Below are positions 11,389-23,500 of a stretch of DNA of 64,000 nt, piece by piece. The stretch covers positions 17,364 to 81,363 of the forward strand of contig BDDC01000253.1 of the NCBI GenBank assembly GCA_001662425.1. The letters are read 5' to 3'. This stretch comes from Chlamydomonas sphaeroides. Its lineage: Eukaryota; Chlorophyta; Chlorophyceae; Chlamydomonadales; Chlamydomonadaceae. The position numbers and the translations under genes are program-made. The notes below the pieces were generated by a model that made no database searches, was not told the origin of the DNA, and saw only the letters and a list, made by a program, of their open reading frames with translations. Position 1 is the first letter of the stretch. Each line of letters begins with the position of its first letter.

Positions 11389-12890
11389 CAGCTGGGCTGC
11401 AGAGGACCCGGGATGCGTTGGGCAGGAACGGGAGCGCATTGGAAAAACCGTGTGGGTCCCGGCTCAAACCCGGTGGATCACCCATCTCAGTTTGCCTGGC
11501 AGCCGCACTTGACCTTGCCTGCTTGTCCCGCCACGCAGATCCAGAAGTCGTGAGCTTCACGGACAGGCGGGGCAGCTCTGGGGCGGTCAGGGCTGGACGT
11601 GGCGAGTGCAGCTTGAGCGCTTGCGGCGCGGAGGCGTGGTGCACAGCAGGCGGCGGGCGCACGGCGCAGGCGCCGCCACGCGAGGACACGCCTCCAGTGT
11701 ACTACATCGCAACCTCCTGGCGTGCTAGGTGCTGCGAGGGCGGGCGAAGCGCCTCATGGCCAGCACATGCGGCCGGGCGCGTGGGGGGTTGGAAGGGTGT
11801 GCTGGGCTAGGAGAACGGCGTGGGGCTGGGCGGGCGCGGGCACTGGCTGGCTACGGTACGCCCATGGGGGGCGGCGATTGGCGAAGCGGGTAGGCATGAA
11901 CGAGAGAGCGTACCCTGACGAGACTGGGACCTGCTCTGACAGCATTAGGCAACTGCTGACCTGACCTTATGACTCTGCGCTGCGGCGGCGATGTTGGTCT
12001 GTGTTTTGTCAAGCCCTCCCGCCGGGCGTAAATTGCGGCCCTTCGGGCGCATGGAGTGGAGTGCGGTGCTCGCACGATAGTTGCGACGCTGCTGGTGTTG
12101 TGCGTGGGGTCACCGAGCAGGGTGGCAGGACGCGGTGACGCTGGAGAGGCGTGTGGCCGAGCCCTGCTGTGGCTTGGCGGTGGCGGCGAGCGCCCCGGCG
12201 GAATTGACGGGCCGTGTAACGCCACCAGGTGAGCTGTGAGCTGCGCGGCACCTTGCGCAGAGGACAGTGGCTGACAGCAGGGCCATGGGGGAGGTGTTCG
12301 GGGTCAACCCTCAGAGGCATGCATTGGTCGTTACGCCACGGGACCGTGCGGCCGCTTTGGTCAGCGCCGTGTTCCACGTCATCCCCAGCGCAAATCTTGC
12401 ATGCCACGGCTTCTTTGGTACCGGCAGCAGCGCTAAGTGTGATGCCGATATCAGCTCCAGGCCGCGTCTTGCTACAGGCTCTCTGCCAGCATCCCAGCAG
12501 CTGGCCACTACATGATGCCATCTCTTTCCGGTAACACCGGAAGGCTGAGCAAGTCTCCCAGCATCCTGCGTGCGTCTGCGCTACCTGGACGCTGCTCTCC
12601 GCTCCGCGTGTTCAGACTTGACGCTCAGGTTACAGCTTAGCGCTCGCTGCAATTGCAGACAGATAAGTGCGTGGCAGGCTCCGCTAATGCCATGCTCCGG
12701 CCCCTACGCCGCTCGCCACCTCCATCTCTCTCAAGCGCTCGCTACCTGGGTACTCAGCAGGAATGACGCAGCCACACATCAGCCACGCCCCGTTGTAACG
12801 CCACCACACACCGCCGGCACCCGGCACTCGTCGGTGTGAACCCCACAACCCATGCACACAAGCCCCCGACTTCCGTGACATCCTCAACCC
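11389..12890. other. Convergent intergenic region, FAP20 / EMC4
   Basis: About 1.5 kb between two converging genes. No coding exon is recognisable. TGTAACGCCACCA occurs twice on the plus strand (12215-12227 and 12794-12806). The first TGTAA could end a long FAP20 3' UTR. A minus-strand TGTAA at 12630-12634 could end EMC4. Confidence 0.4.
12630..12634 (-). terminator. Candidate poly(A) signal of EMC4
   Basis: TGTAA on the minus strand, about 260 bp past the EMC4 stop codon. Confidence 0.45.
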
Positions 12891-14587
12891 CTAAAACCCT
12901 GCGAACGCGCTCTCCAGCACAGCCGGCACCGGCACCGTGGATATGAAGTCGCTGCTGGTGCTGGGCAGCAGCCGCATGGAGCTCAGCTTATACAGCCCGA
13001 ACACCAGCTGCCCCGCGTGCACCAGGCAGTACAGCAGGCGCGGCGTCAGCACGTCCAGCTGCTTCCACTCCTCGTCGCGCGGGAACACTGCAGGCGGGTG
13101 GGCGGGCAGGCGCGGCGGGGCGCGGGGCGGGGCGCACAGGTGGGGTGGCGGTGAGGTGAAGCCGCGTGGGTGGGGAGCTCGGCGGGGGGCAGGGGAAGCA
13201 GCGCGGGGCGGCCCTGCAAACGCTGCAGCAGCGCGGCAGGGAGAGCCCGCATGCGACCCGCGTGCGTAGTGCGCATGCGTGCGAGGGGGCCGCGCGCCCC
13301 CCTGAAGCTCGGGGCTGCAACCTGCTCATTTCGTCACGGCTAGCGGTCCACGGTCCACGGGTTGCAGCCAGCGAGCAGTGCAGGAATCGTTTGGAACCAA
13401 GCCGGTGGCTCCCCGACCTGCGCCCGCCCGCTGTGTGCTCCATTATCGGCCCGATCCCACGCGGGCCACCGCAGCGGCTTTGGCCTGTGCGCATGTTCTT
13501 GTGGGTCCCTGCTTCCCGTTCGTGGCTCCCTTGCTTCCCACAAAAGCCCCGTGGCCTAGGGCAGGGGCGCAGCTGCGGGGCCTCACCTTCTCCGGAGCTC
13601 ATAATGGCCGAGACGGGCGACGCCAGCAGGTTGAACGTCATGAAGATGCTAAAGATCTGGATGCCGTTGCCCATCATGTACGCCATGAAGCACATCATGC
13701 CTACGTTCTTTAGCGGGGCGGTGGCCTTGGCCATCAGGGCCTGCCAGGGACAGGGACCGGAGCACACGCGCGACCAGCGAGGGCAGGTCGGCAGGCAGCA
13801 GGGACGCTCGACGCAGGAAAGGGCTGAGCAGGCCTTGGCAAGCGCGACAAGCTGATATCAAGCATGCTAGTGTTCATTTTGCCAACTCATTTAGCGTGGG
13901 CGATGGCTAGCGCATTGTGCGCCGCTGTCTGGACGCCTCGAAGGCGGCAGGGACGTGTGCGGCAGCAGGAGCGAAGCACCGAACCGCCAGGACCGCCTGC
14001 CTTGGCAGCGCGCGGGGCTGAGCCAGCAGCGAGGACCTGTTGGCACTTGGCGGCAACGGTCCTCGGCCCTCTGGCTGTAGCGGCGCCCCGAAGAGCCCAC
14101 GCATCGGCGGGTGGGGTCCAGCGGGCAGGCTTAACACGCACACGCCTTTGTGGCCCCGCCTCAAGGCCAGGGCTACGCCCAGCAAGGCGGTAACGCAAGC
14201 CCTCACTGAGGCCGTAATATCCGACACGCCCAACCATTGCAGTGAAGGGTGTTGGCCGTGCGCGAAGCCCAACACGTGGCCCCGACCTACGAAGACTCCA
14301 GCCGAATGCCCTGCCCCCTCCGGCCCCAGCGCACCGCCTGTTTCCGCGCCAGGGTGTTCCGGTCCCGCTGCTTGCTCGAGCTGATCATGCAGATCTGCGG
14401 GGCGCGGGTGGAAGGCTGTTGAGCTGGAGCGGCGAAGTGGGGGTGGCCGCGCGGGAAGAACCATCTGCTCCGCAAAGCGCACCGGGTCCTTGGCGATCGC
14501 AGCGTCGTAGCCTGGCGGGTCAAGCTGGGACTTGCGGTCGGGTATGAGCGGCTCAAACTCTAAACGCCAGCTCTTGAGGTCAGCCAT
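12891..14587 (-). CDS. EMC4: ER membrane protein complex subunit 4
   Basis: Four exons (14587-14462, 14394-14335, 13740-13587, 13087-12891) splice in phase to 178 aa, the usual EMC4 length. The N-terminus MADLKSWRLEFEPLIPDRKS is polar. KQRDRNTLARKQA precedes the membrane part. Two hydrophobic segments follow: NVGMMCFMAYMMGNGIQIFS with its extension FMTFNLLA, and LLYCLVHAGQLVFGLYKL, ahead of SSMRLLPSTSSDFIS, which matches the conserved KC-SMGLLPTHASDW region of EMC4/TMEM85. EMC4 is part of the ER complex that inserts weakly hydrophobic and tail-anchored membrane proteins. The first donor (ATG|GTTCTT) is weak, but the phase and length support it. It is divergently arranged with EBP2, 340 bp apart. 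Confidence 0.92.
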
Positions 14588-14927
14588 CTTCGCGTGAAGT
14601 GCTTTCTCTGCAAGGCAACAACGCTGAAGAACTCTGCTTAGGTAAGAAGGGCCGTGTCTGTACTATGCGAATGCGAATGGACGCAGGGCTGGGCAATGTC
14701 GGTGCACTCGTTGCATTGGAGTGCCCGCCTCTGCAAGACGCAGAATACACAAGTAATTTGATACGACCTTCGTATTCACAGCATAAGCCGTTGGGGTAAC
14801 CGATAGCTAGTGCAGGCAGCCCTAGAAGCGTCGTGCTCCTCAATAGCGCTTCAAGCGCCGCGCAAAGGTTGTTGTTGGTAACTTGCATAAACGAGGTAGA
14901 GGAGCACTTGGGGCGAGCTCGGCCGCT
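14588..14927. promoter_or_regulatory. Short divergent promoter region, EMC4 / EBP2
   Basis: Only 340 bp separate the start codons of two divergently transcribed housekeeping genes, so both promoters must lie here. No specific motif was recognised. Confidence 0.5.
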
Positions 14928-16927
14928 ATGGGCAACAAGCGGCGGCGCATGGCCGAGCCGGAGTCGGAGGAGGAGTCGGAGGACGAGCTCGAGGTGCGGC
15001 CGCGGTAGCGACAGCGCATGGCACTGAGACGTCGCCCCATGGGGCCGTCACGGGGACCGCGTCTTCCGGCGTCGGCGGCCCTCCTCGGGTGTTGTCTGAC
15101 GACACGCCCGGCTTGGGAAATTGGTTGCAAGGCCAACGCTCACAGCGTTCGGTCTCGTGGCGACAGCCTTCGTATCGGCTCTACGGGGATCACCGTCAGG
15201 CTCTACCTTTAAGGCTCTTGTAGAATGTTTTGTACCAGCTTACCGCCTGGCCACGGTGGCGGCGGCAGCGCCGCTGCCGCACGCTGCCCCTCCGCTGAAC
15301 CCCACAACCCCGCCATGACCTGCCTCTGAACAGGAGCTTGACAGCGACGATGTAGATGAGGACGGCGAGGGTGCTCGCGGCCCCGGCCACACGCGGCAGG
15401 CCATCTATAACATGGACGCGCTCCATGAGAAGCTGGAGGACATCGGCTGGACCGACGAGGTGGACTGGGACGAGACGCAAGCCCTCACAACCGACGAGCC
15501 GGTGCAGGTTGCGAACGTCGAGGACGACCTCGCGCGCGAGCTAGCCTTCTACAACCAGGCGCTCAGCGCGGCGCAGACCGCAATCGCGCGCTTCACAGCT
15601 GCGGGCGTGCCCTGGCTGCGGCCGCTAGACTACTACGCCGAGATGGTCAAGAGCGACGAGCACATGGCCAAAGTCAAGGAGCAGCTCATGTTTGAGCAGC
15701 GCGCGATCGAGGCGGCCGAGGAGCGGCGCAAGCAGCGCGAGGCCAAGCAGTACGGCAAGCAGGTGCAGCTGGCGCGCACCAAGGAGCGCAACGCGGACAA
15801 GAAGCGCCAGATCAGCGACGTCACCAAGCTGCGCAAGCAGCGCGAGAAGTCGGTGAGCACGCGGCGCAGCGCGGGCGGGCGGCTGCGGCGCCAAGGGCGT
15901 ATGGCGTCGGCGCGGCAACCGCCACGCTCTGGACCCTGTCCTACCCCTCACTGCCTGCAAACCCGAAATACGCCTCGCTGCCTCCCATGTGTGCAGGGCT
16001 TCGAGGGCGAGCTGGACATGGACGCGCAGCTGGCGGCCATGGAGGGCCGGAGGGCGCCCAAGCAGCTGGGCCAGCGCGGCGGCAGGGGTGCGCATGGGGT
16101 CCTTGGGGCTGGGGCTGATGCCGGGCCAGCGTGACGCGGCCCGGGGCGCGTGTGCGCGGCTGGGCAGCGCTGGCGTGAGCGCGCCGTGCTGGAAAGAGGG
16201 CTTGGGAGGAGGGGCTGTGCTGGGCAGGGCGCTGGTGGTGGGCGCGGGGCTGCACGTTGTTGGGTGGGCGCGACCGTGGCGTGCCTGGTATTCCAGCACG
16301 GCGTTCAGCGGCATGTTGGAGCCCACCTGTGGTGCGCTGTTCTGCGCCCATCCGCCCATCCGCCCCGCAGACAACAAGGCGCCCAACAAGAAACGCATGG
16401 GCAAGGACGCCAAGTTCGGTGAGTGACGAGCTGGACGCCACCGGTGTGCCAGATTCGTGCTGATATGAGCGCGGGTGTTCAGTCAGTGCAAGTGACACCA
16501 GTGCCGCCGGCGCGCTCGCTGTTGGTATCCGAGGCCCCGCTCCCGGGGGCCAGCGGCCCGGGCCACGCGCCACGGGGCTCGGCCGGCCCGCCCGACCACT
16601 TCAACCCACATGAAGGACCGGTGATATGACTTGCCAGGGACCAGGACTGATAGACCATGCCGTGCCCTGCCCCGGCAATGTTTCGTGCGTGCAGGCTTCG
16701 GCGGCCGCAAGTCGCTGAAGAAGCAGAACGACGCCTTCTCGGCCGCCGACATGGACGGCTACAAGCCTGGCAAGTTTAAGGACAGCTTCGGCGCGCGCAA
16801 GGGCGGCGTGCAGAAGAAGTCGGGGGGCAAGCCGGGAGGCAAGCCGGGCGGCGCCAAGGGAGCGCAGCGGCCGGGCAAGGGGCGGCGCGCGGCGGCAAGG
16901 GCAGGCGGCAAGGGCGGGCGGAGATGA
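14928..16927 (+). CDS. EBP2: rRNA-processing protein EBP2
   Basis: Five exons (14928-14993, 15334-15852, 15997-16087, 16371-16418, 16695-16927) splice in phase to 318 aa. The order of features fits EBP2/EBNA1BP2: an acidic N-terminus (EPESEEESEDELE, then ELDSDDVDEDGEG), the conserved DDLARELAFYNQAL and the PWLRPLDYYAEMVKSDEHM block. A long charged coiled coil follows (EQRAIEAAEERRKQREAKQY, GKQVQLARTKER, DVTKLRKQREKS), then RKSLKKQNDAFSAADMDGYK. The C-terminus is very basic and Gly-rich (KKSGGKPGGKPGG ... GRR), as expected for a nucleolar RNA-associated protein. The family acts in the nucleolus in 27S pre-rRNA processing and large ribosomal subunit assembly. A TGTAA signal follows at 17145. 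Confidence 0.95.
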
Positions 16928-17144
16928 GCTGGGGCGCGGGGCCAGGGTGAAAGGGGCAGGACGGGGGGCGTAGAGGTTGGGCGGGGCACCGGAGAGGCGC
17001 GGTGCAGGGCTAGGAGGAGGACTTCGCTGGGCAGCATGGGAGCGCGTGGACTGCGCGAGACAGACACGAAGGGCGTGGTCCGGACCTGACCCCAGGGTCT
17101 GCTGTCGCCTCTGTCGACCGCTGCTGCGAGAATGCGTGCGGTTA

Positions 17145-17149
17145 TGTAA
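17145..17149 (+). terminator. Candidate poly(A) signal of EBP2
   Basis: TGTAA lies 218 bp after the EBP2 stop codon, in the 590 bp intergenic stretch before the PRP40 gene. Nothing else was recognised between 16928 and 17518. Confidence 0.5.
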
Positions 17150-17518
17150 TGCCATTGGTTTGCAGTGCAGCGTTGTCGGTTGCTCGGATGAGCCAAATGA
17201 GCGATTCGTGCGGGCTTCCTTCAGACATGCAATGCCATCGATGCGCGGGCCACAATAGTGATCGCCTGCAGGCTCTGAGGCTGTTACCGTTGATAGAGCG
17301 GCGCACCGAAACGTGCAGCGCCTTCGCCGTCGGTGCAGAACTTCACGTTCTCCAAACGGCACCTTGCATCCCGCGAGGATCACTGACCATTAATCTACAC
17401 TTGTAGTCCGTTACACGGCACGCCGCTTGTCGAACTAGGGGCCGATCGCATCCGTCGTCAGGCCGCTTGGCCCAGACGCGCTGATTGGAGTCGCTTCATA
17501 TTAGAAACAATCACAGCG

Positions 17519-20500
17519 ATGGCTGGGCGAGGGCGAGCCGCAACGCTGCCCGCATGGATGACCAGTGAGCGCCCGCCGAGCGCAACTGTGCTTGTGCGTT
17601 CGGAGCCCCCTGGATGCTGGTCGCTTCACGCGTGGCGTACCACAGCAGCTGCAGGCCCTCCCTGCCTGCGGTGTCGTTGCAAGGCGCCCCTGCGAGCCAG
17701 GCCTGCCCCTTGTCGACGCTCACGTGCCCGCCCGGCGCTCGAACCCCTCTGCCCCGCGGCTGACGCCCTAAGCACAGCTCTGCTGTGCCGGCATGGGCTG
17801 TCATCCTGCACGCAGCCAGCTCCCGAGGGCCCACCGTGTTGCGCGCGCCGGGGCCCGCTCGAGGCCGTGTGCGCCAGTATGCTGCCTCAGTCCGCCCCAC
17901 CCTAAGCGTGCCACCGCTTCTGCTGCTCCCGCAGGCGGGGCGGGAGTTGGGGGAGCGCCCGGTACGCCGGCCGCAGCACCCAGCCCGGCGCCCGCGGTAA
18001 GCGCACGCTGCAGCTGCCCCGTCCCGGCCCAGGACCCGCACACCCCCAGCCTTACGACTCTGCCCTGACGCCCACAGGGGCCCTCCACGCCCGGCGCGCC
18101 TCCGCCGCTGGGCATGGGCTCTAGCCACCCACCGGTGAGCTCGCGGCGCCGCACGCGCCGATCTGCAGACCCACGGCCCACGCGGCTTCCATGCCGCCGG
18201 CGCCGCCCTCCCATATCCGCCTCGCCCGCCCCAAGCTGCTCGTGCTCACCCAGCGAGCCCCAGGGCAGCTGCCCGCCATGCCCGCTGCCTGCACCTCCTC
18301 CCCCGCACGCCTCACAACGCAGCCCCGTGACGCCACTGCCCCGCAGGCCTCCTCGGGGGCCAACTCGGCTCCCATCCACTCGGGGGGGCCACCGCACGGC
18401 CATGGCATGCCCCACATGGGGCCCCCGGGCGGCGGGCCACCCGGCTCCCACCACCACCCGCCGCCATTGGGCCACGGCCCGCCAGGGTCCGCGCACCCCT
18501 CCTCCAGCGGGCAACCGCCCGGCGGCGGGGCGCCGCCCCCCGGGGCGGGGCCGCCGCNNNNNNNNNNNNNNNNNNNNNNNNNNNNNNNNNNNNNNNNNNN
18601 NNNNNNNNNNNNNNNNNNNNNNNNNNNNNNNNNNNNNNNNNNNNNNNNNNNNNNNNNNNNNNNNNNNNNNNNNNNNNNNNNNNNNNNNNNNNNNNNNNNN
18701 NNNNNNNNNNNNNNNNNNNNNNNNNNNNNNNNNNNNNNNNNNNNNNNNNNNNNNNNNNNNNNNNNNNNNNNNNNNNNNNNNNNNNNNNNNNNNNNNNNNN
18801 NNNNNNNNNNNNNNNNNNNNNNNNNNNNNNNNNNNNNNNNNNNNNNNNNNNNNNNNNNNNNNNNNNNNNNNNNNNNNNNNNNNNNNNNNNNNNNNNNNNN
18901 NNNNNNNNNNNNNNNNNNNNNNNNNNNNNCGCCGCCGCCGGGGATGATGATGCGGCCGCCGCCGGGGGCGCCGCACTATCCGGGCATGCCGCCGCCGCCG
19001 GGCATGGGCTACCCGCCTGGCATGCCGCCGCCCGGCATGATGCCGCCCTTTGGTGAGCGGCGGACGATGAGTTGCGGGGGCACGCATGGGCTAAAGCTCC
19101 AGATGAAAGCTTGGATGGGAAGGCGCTGGCACCGGGCCGTCGTGCAGCTGGCCGCCGGTGGCCGAGGGGCCCACCCTCAGGGGCTAGGCGGCGTGTTGGG
19201 GGTCCGGGCCGGGGAGATGAAGGGACGCGCGCCTCCGGGCCCAGCCCTGTCGCGAAGCGCGGCAAGCGGCCGCCTGCTTGAGCGTGCTGACCCGCGTGCG
19301 CACGCCGCCGAACTGTATCCTGCCGTACCCTGCAGGCGGGCCGCCGCCCATGGGCATGCCGCCGCCGGGCTGGCAGCCCGGCATGCCGCCGCCGGGCTAC
19401 CCGCCCCGACCCATGCCAGGTACGGCGGCGTCTGCCTCGCGCCCTGCATGGCTCATTTTTCGGGGCTGCCTCCCCGGGGCCCCACAGGGCCGGCCGCTGA
19501 ACGCGGAGCAAGGGGCTCACGCGGAGCAACCCCCGACCAGGCCCCCGACCCGACCAGGCCCACTGACAGCACACGCCCTGCTGCTGCCGTTGCCCCAGGC
19601 TACCCTCCCGGCATGCCCCCGCCGGGCATGCCCCCCGGCATGCCGCCGCCCGGCTTGCCGCCGCCGGGCATGCCGGGGATGCCGCCTCACGCGCAGCAGC
19701 CCTCCTCCGCGCCGCCGTCCTCGCAGCCAGGCCACGGCCAGCCGGGCTCGCAGCAGCAGCAGCAGCAGGGCAGCCAGCCGCAGCAGCAGCAGCAACAGGG
19801 AGGCCCGGGCGGCGCTGCGCCGGCGGGCCCCGGCGGCGCCGCCGCGGCCGCCGCGCCTGGCAAGGAGTGGACCGAGCACACCGCGCCTGACGGACGCAAG
19901 TACTACTACAACGGCCGCACTAAGCAGTCGAGCTGGGAGAAGCCGGACGACCTGATGAACCCGCAGGCAAGCCGCGGACGCACGCCCTCGTTGAGGGTCT
20001 CTGATGGGGCAACCTTGGGCAGGGAGTGCAGTCGAGAGCCCAGTGGCTCCCAGGGCGTTGGGTCTGGGTCTGGCTTGGGCGCGCCGCCGGGCTGAGCTGC
20101 CGTGGTGCTAAGGGCATGTGGACTGGGCATGTGGACTGGCGAGGGTGTGGGAGGCGGGCGGCGTGATGCGGTCTTGGATGGTTGGGGGAGGTGGGGCTGT
20201 GCATGGCCGCACCGCCTGCTGGACGAGCTGTGGGACTTGGTGTGGCGTGATCCGTGATGCGGCGGCCAGGTTTTGGGCGCGTGTGGAGAGGGCCGCTTGC
20301 TGCCTCCCTAGCGGCCCCCAGCCGCTGGCTGCCAGTGCTGACGCTCCATGTACCCCGCGTCGCCCGCCCGGCCCCCAGGAGCGCGCGGACGCCAGCGGCT
20401 GGAAGGAGTACACCAGCCCCGACGGCCGCAAGTACTACTACAACAAGGCCACTAAGGAGAGCAAGTGCGGCCGGGGCGGAAGTGGGGGATGGCTCGCGGT

Positions 20501-23500
20501 GTTGGCTGCTGCCTGCGCAGCGCATGTTGGGTGCCACCGTCGCCGGCGCGTTGCATGCCGCACGGAGGGCCACATCACTTCCTGGCGCCACCAGCGGCAG
20601 CCTTAGCTGCCAGCATCGGCATGCGGCCTGGAACCCGCCCTACACAACAGCCGCCGGTGTGCTCACGTCCCCGGGCCTGCTGCCTCAGGTGGACCATGCC
20701 GGACGAGCTCAAGGCCGCCGCAGCCGCGGGCGACAAGGGCGGCGCCGACAAGCCCAGCGGCGACAAGGCCGCCGCCACCTCGCCGCCAGCCAAGCAGGCC
20801 GGCGGCGGCGTGCAGGTCGTGTCGCTGGCGGCGGCGGGCGACGGCGCTGCCGGCGGCCGCGGCGGCGACGCCGCGCGCGCGACGTCGCCGTCGGGCACGG
20901 ACGGTCCGTCGCAGTCGGGCGCCTCAGGGGACGCCAAGAGCTACACCTATGCCACCAAGGTGCGGCCTGGGTGCGGCCTGGGGAGGGAGGCGGCGCCTTC
21001 GCCCGGCAGCGGACGCCTGCCTCGCCGCACGCGCGAAGCCTCTCGCGTGCAAGGGGCGCGGCATGGGCTGGGAGGTGGAGAGGGCCGGGGCTACGGAGAG
21101 GAGGTCTGGCCTCCTGCAGCTGGCGCCTGTCGCGCCGTGCCATGCCGCGCCTCTGGCTGCTTGCCTGCGTGTGTGGACCTCCACTTGCTGGCTGCTGGCC
21201 GCTGGCCAACCACCGGCTGCGCGCTGCGGTGCCGCTGCGGTGCAGGAGGAGGCCAAGGACGCGTTCAAGGAGCTGCTCGCCAGCTTTGGCTGCAAGAGCG
21301 ACTGGACCTGGGAGCAGGCCATGAGGCTCATCGTCAACGACCCGCGGTGGGTAGCGAGCGGCGCCGTAAGCGCACAACATGCGAGTCGCAAAGCTGACGT
21401 CGTGCGGCCCAGGCCGTGCGATGACGACGCCGTGGCAACGTCACCACGAGGTGTGACGCATCCCTGCCATGCCGCCCATACCGCCCACCCCACCCCGGCC
21501 CGCCAGCTACTCTGCGCTCAAGTCGCTGGGCGAGCGCAAGCAGACGTTCAACGAGTACGTGCAGGCGCGGCGCAACGAGGAGAAGGAGGAGGAGCGCCGG
21601 CGGCTGCGGCAGGCGCGCGACGACTTCACCGCCATGCTGCTGGGCTCCATAGACCTCAAGGTGGGCGTGTCGTACAACCGTGTCGTACAACACACGTAGT
21701 CATGTCTGTGCTTCATACTGTCACTGGTTGCTACACGAAAGCACGTGCCGGCTCTCGCGGCATCGCTAGCACAGGGCCGTTGACGCGCGCGTCTACCGGG
21801 CCTTACTTCCCTCACCTGCCCGCAGACCACGCACCCCTTCCGCAAGGCGCGCGAGCTGTTTGAGGACGACGCCCGCTGGCGTGCGGTGCCGGAGCGCGAG
21901 CGCGAGGAGCTGTTCCACGAGGCGCAACGCGAGCGCGACAAGCGGGAGAAGGAGGAGCGGCGCCAGGTGAGCTGGCAGGAGGGGGCCGTGCGTCTCTGCG
22001 TGCGGACACAGGCACATGTGGCGTGGGTGATGACGGTGCCGCTGCTGCCCCTGCTGCCACGCAGGAGCGCAAGCGGCGCAGTAATGCGTTCCGCGAGCTG
22101 CTGGAGACCAGCGGCATCAAGCCCGGCTCCGAGTGGCGCAAGGTGCGTTGGTGAGGGCGCGAATCAGGTCCACCGGTCCCCTCGCCTTCGGGCGGTGGGG
22201 CCCTTGACGGCCGCCGTGCTGCCGCTTTGGGCTTCTGCGGCAGCGCACCGGGGCCCATGTGACTTGCACCACCCCTCCGCCCGACCGCTGACTGGTTCGT
22301 ACCTCTCACTGTGCCCGCCCCACCGCCTGCGTGGCGCGGCACCTGGTGTGTGTGCGCTCAGGTGTCCAAGCGGCTCGAGGGCGAGGACGAGTACGAGGCG
22401 CTGGACAAGGTCGAGCGGCTCGAGGTGTTCCAGGTGCGGTGCGAGAACGCAGCCGCTGTGCAACTTGGGTGCCGTACCCACCGGTTTCGTTCGTCGCGTC
22501 GCGTCACTGCTGCGGCAGAGTCGTTGCCCGGCTGTGGTTCCAGCGGTGTCCACGGGCGAGGCGGTAGGGCGCCCCAGGGCCTCGGTGTACGTGGGTCGCG
22601 TCGGCTGCGTGCTGCTGTGCGGCCACCAGTCAACGCCGCGCCCGCTCGCGCCTGCTGGGCTTCCGCGCCGCAGGAGTTTGTGCGCGACCTGGAGCGGCGC
22701 GAGAAGGAGGAGAAGGAGCGCGAGAAGGAGGAGCGCAAGCGGCAGGAGCGCAAAGCGCGCGACATGTTCAAGGAGCTGATTCGCCGCCACAGGTGCGGTG
22801 CGCCTCGCAGCAGCAGCAGCAGCAGCAGGCCACCCCCACCCTCCTTCGGGAAGCGGCCCCCGTCCAGCAGACAGTCCGCCGCGCAGCGGCAGCTGCCGGC
22901 TGCCGGCCCGCTCCGCAATCTTCTCCACCGACCCACTGGCGTCCATGCCGCCTTCTGCCTGGCACAGCCGCCGCCGTCTACCAGCCGCGCGCCCTGCCCC
23001 AGTGCTCACTCCCCTGGTGCCCCTGGTGCATCTGGCCCCTCGGCGCCGCAGGGACGAGGGGCTCATCAACGTCAAGAGCCGCTGGAAGGAGTACGCGGAG
23101 CACTGCGTCAACGACGAGGCCTACCGCGCGGTGGAGGCCAACAGCTCGGGCAGCAAGCCCAAGGTGCGGCCTTGGCGAGGGGCTGGGAGGCAGGGAGGGG
23201 AGGGCTGTGGGGGCGGCCGAACCGGGGGCGGGCCCTGTGGTGATCTTGCGGTGCGCCGTTGCCGCTCGCCGCCAACGCCACACGCTCCTTCGGGCGTGCG
23301 GCGCGGTGGGGCGTGCGGCGGCGCCACGTGTTGCGGCGGCGCCGCCACCCCTTCACCATTTGCGGGCTCCGTTGTCCTGCGCCGTACCCAAGGCCCACAC
23401 CCTGCGCTCCCCGCTGCACAGGAGCTGTTCGAGGACCTGATCGAGGAGATGGAGGAGGAGTACAGCAAGGCCAAGGTGCGGCAGCAGCTGCCTGGCGCTG

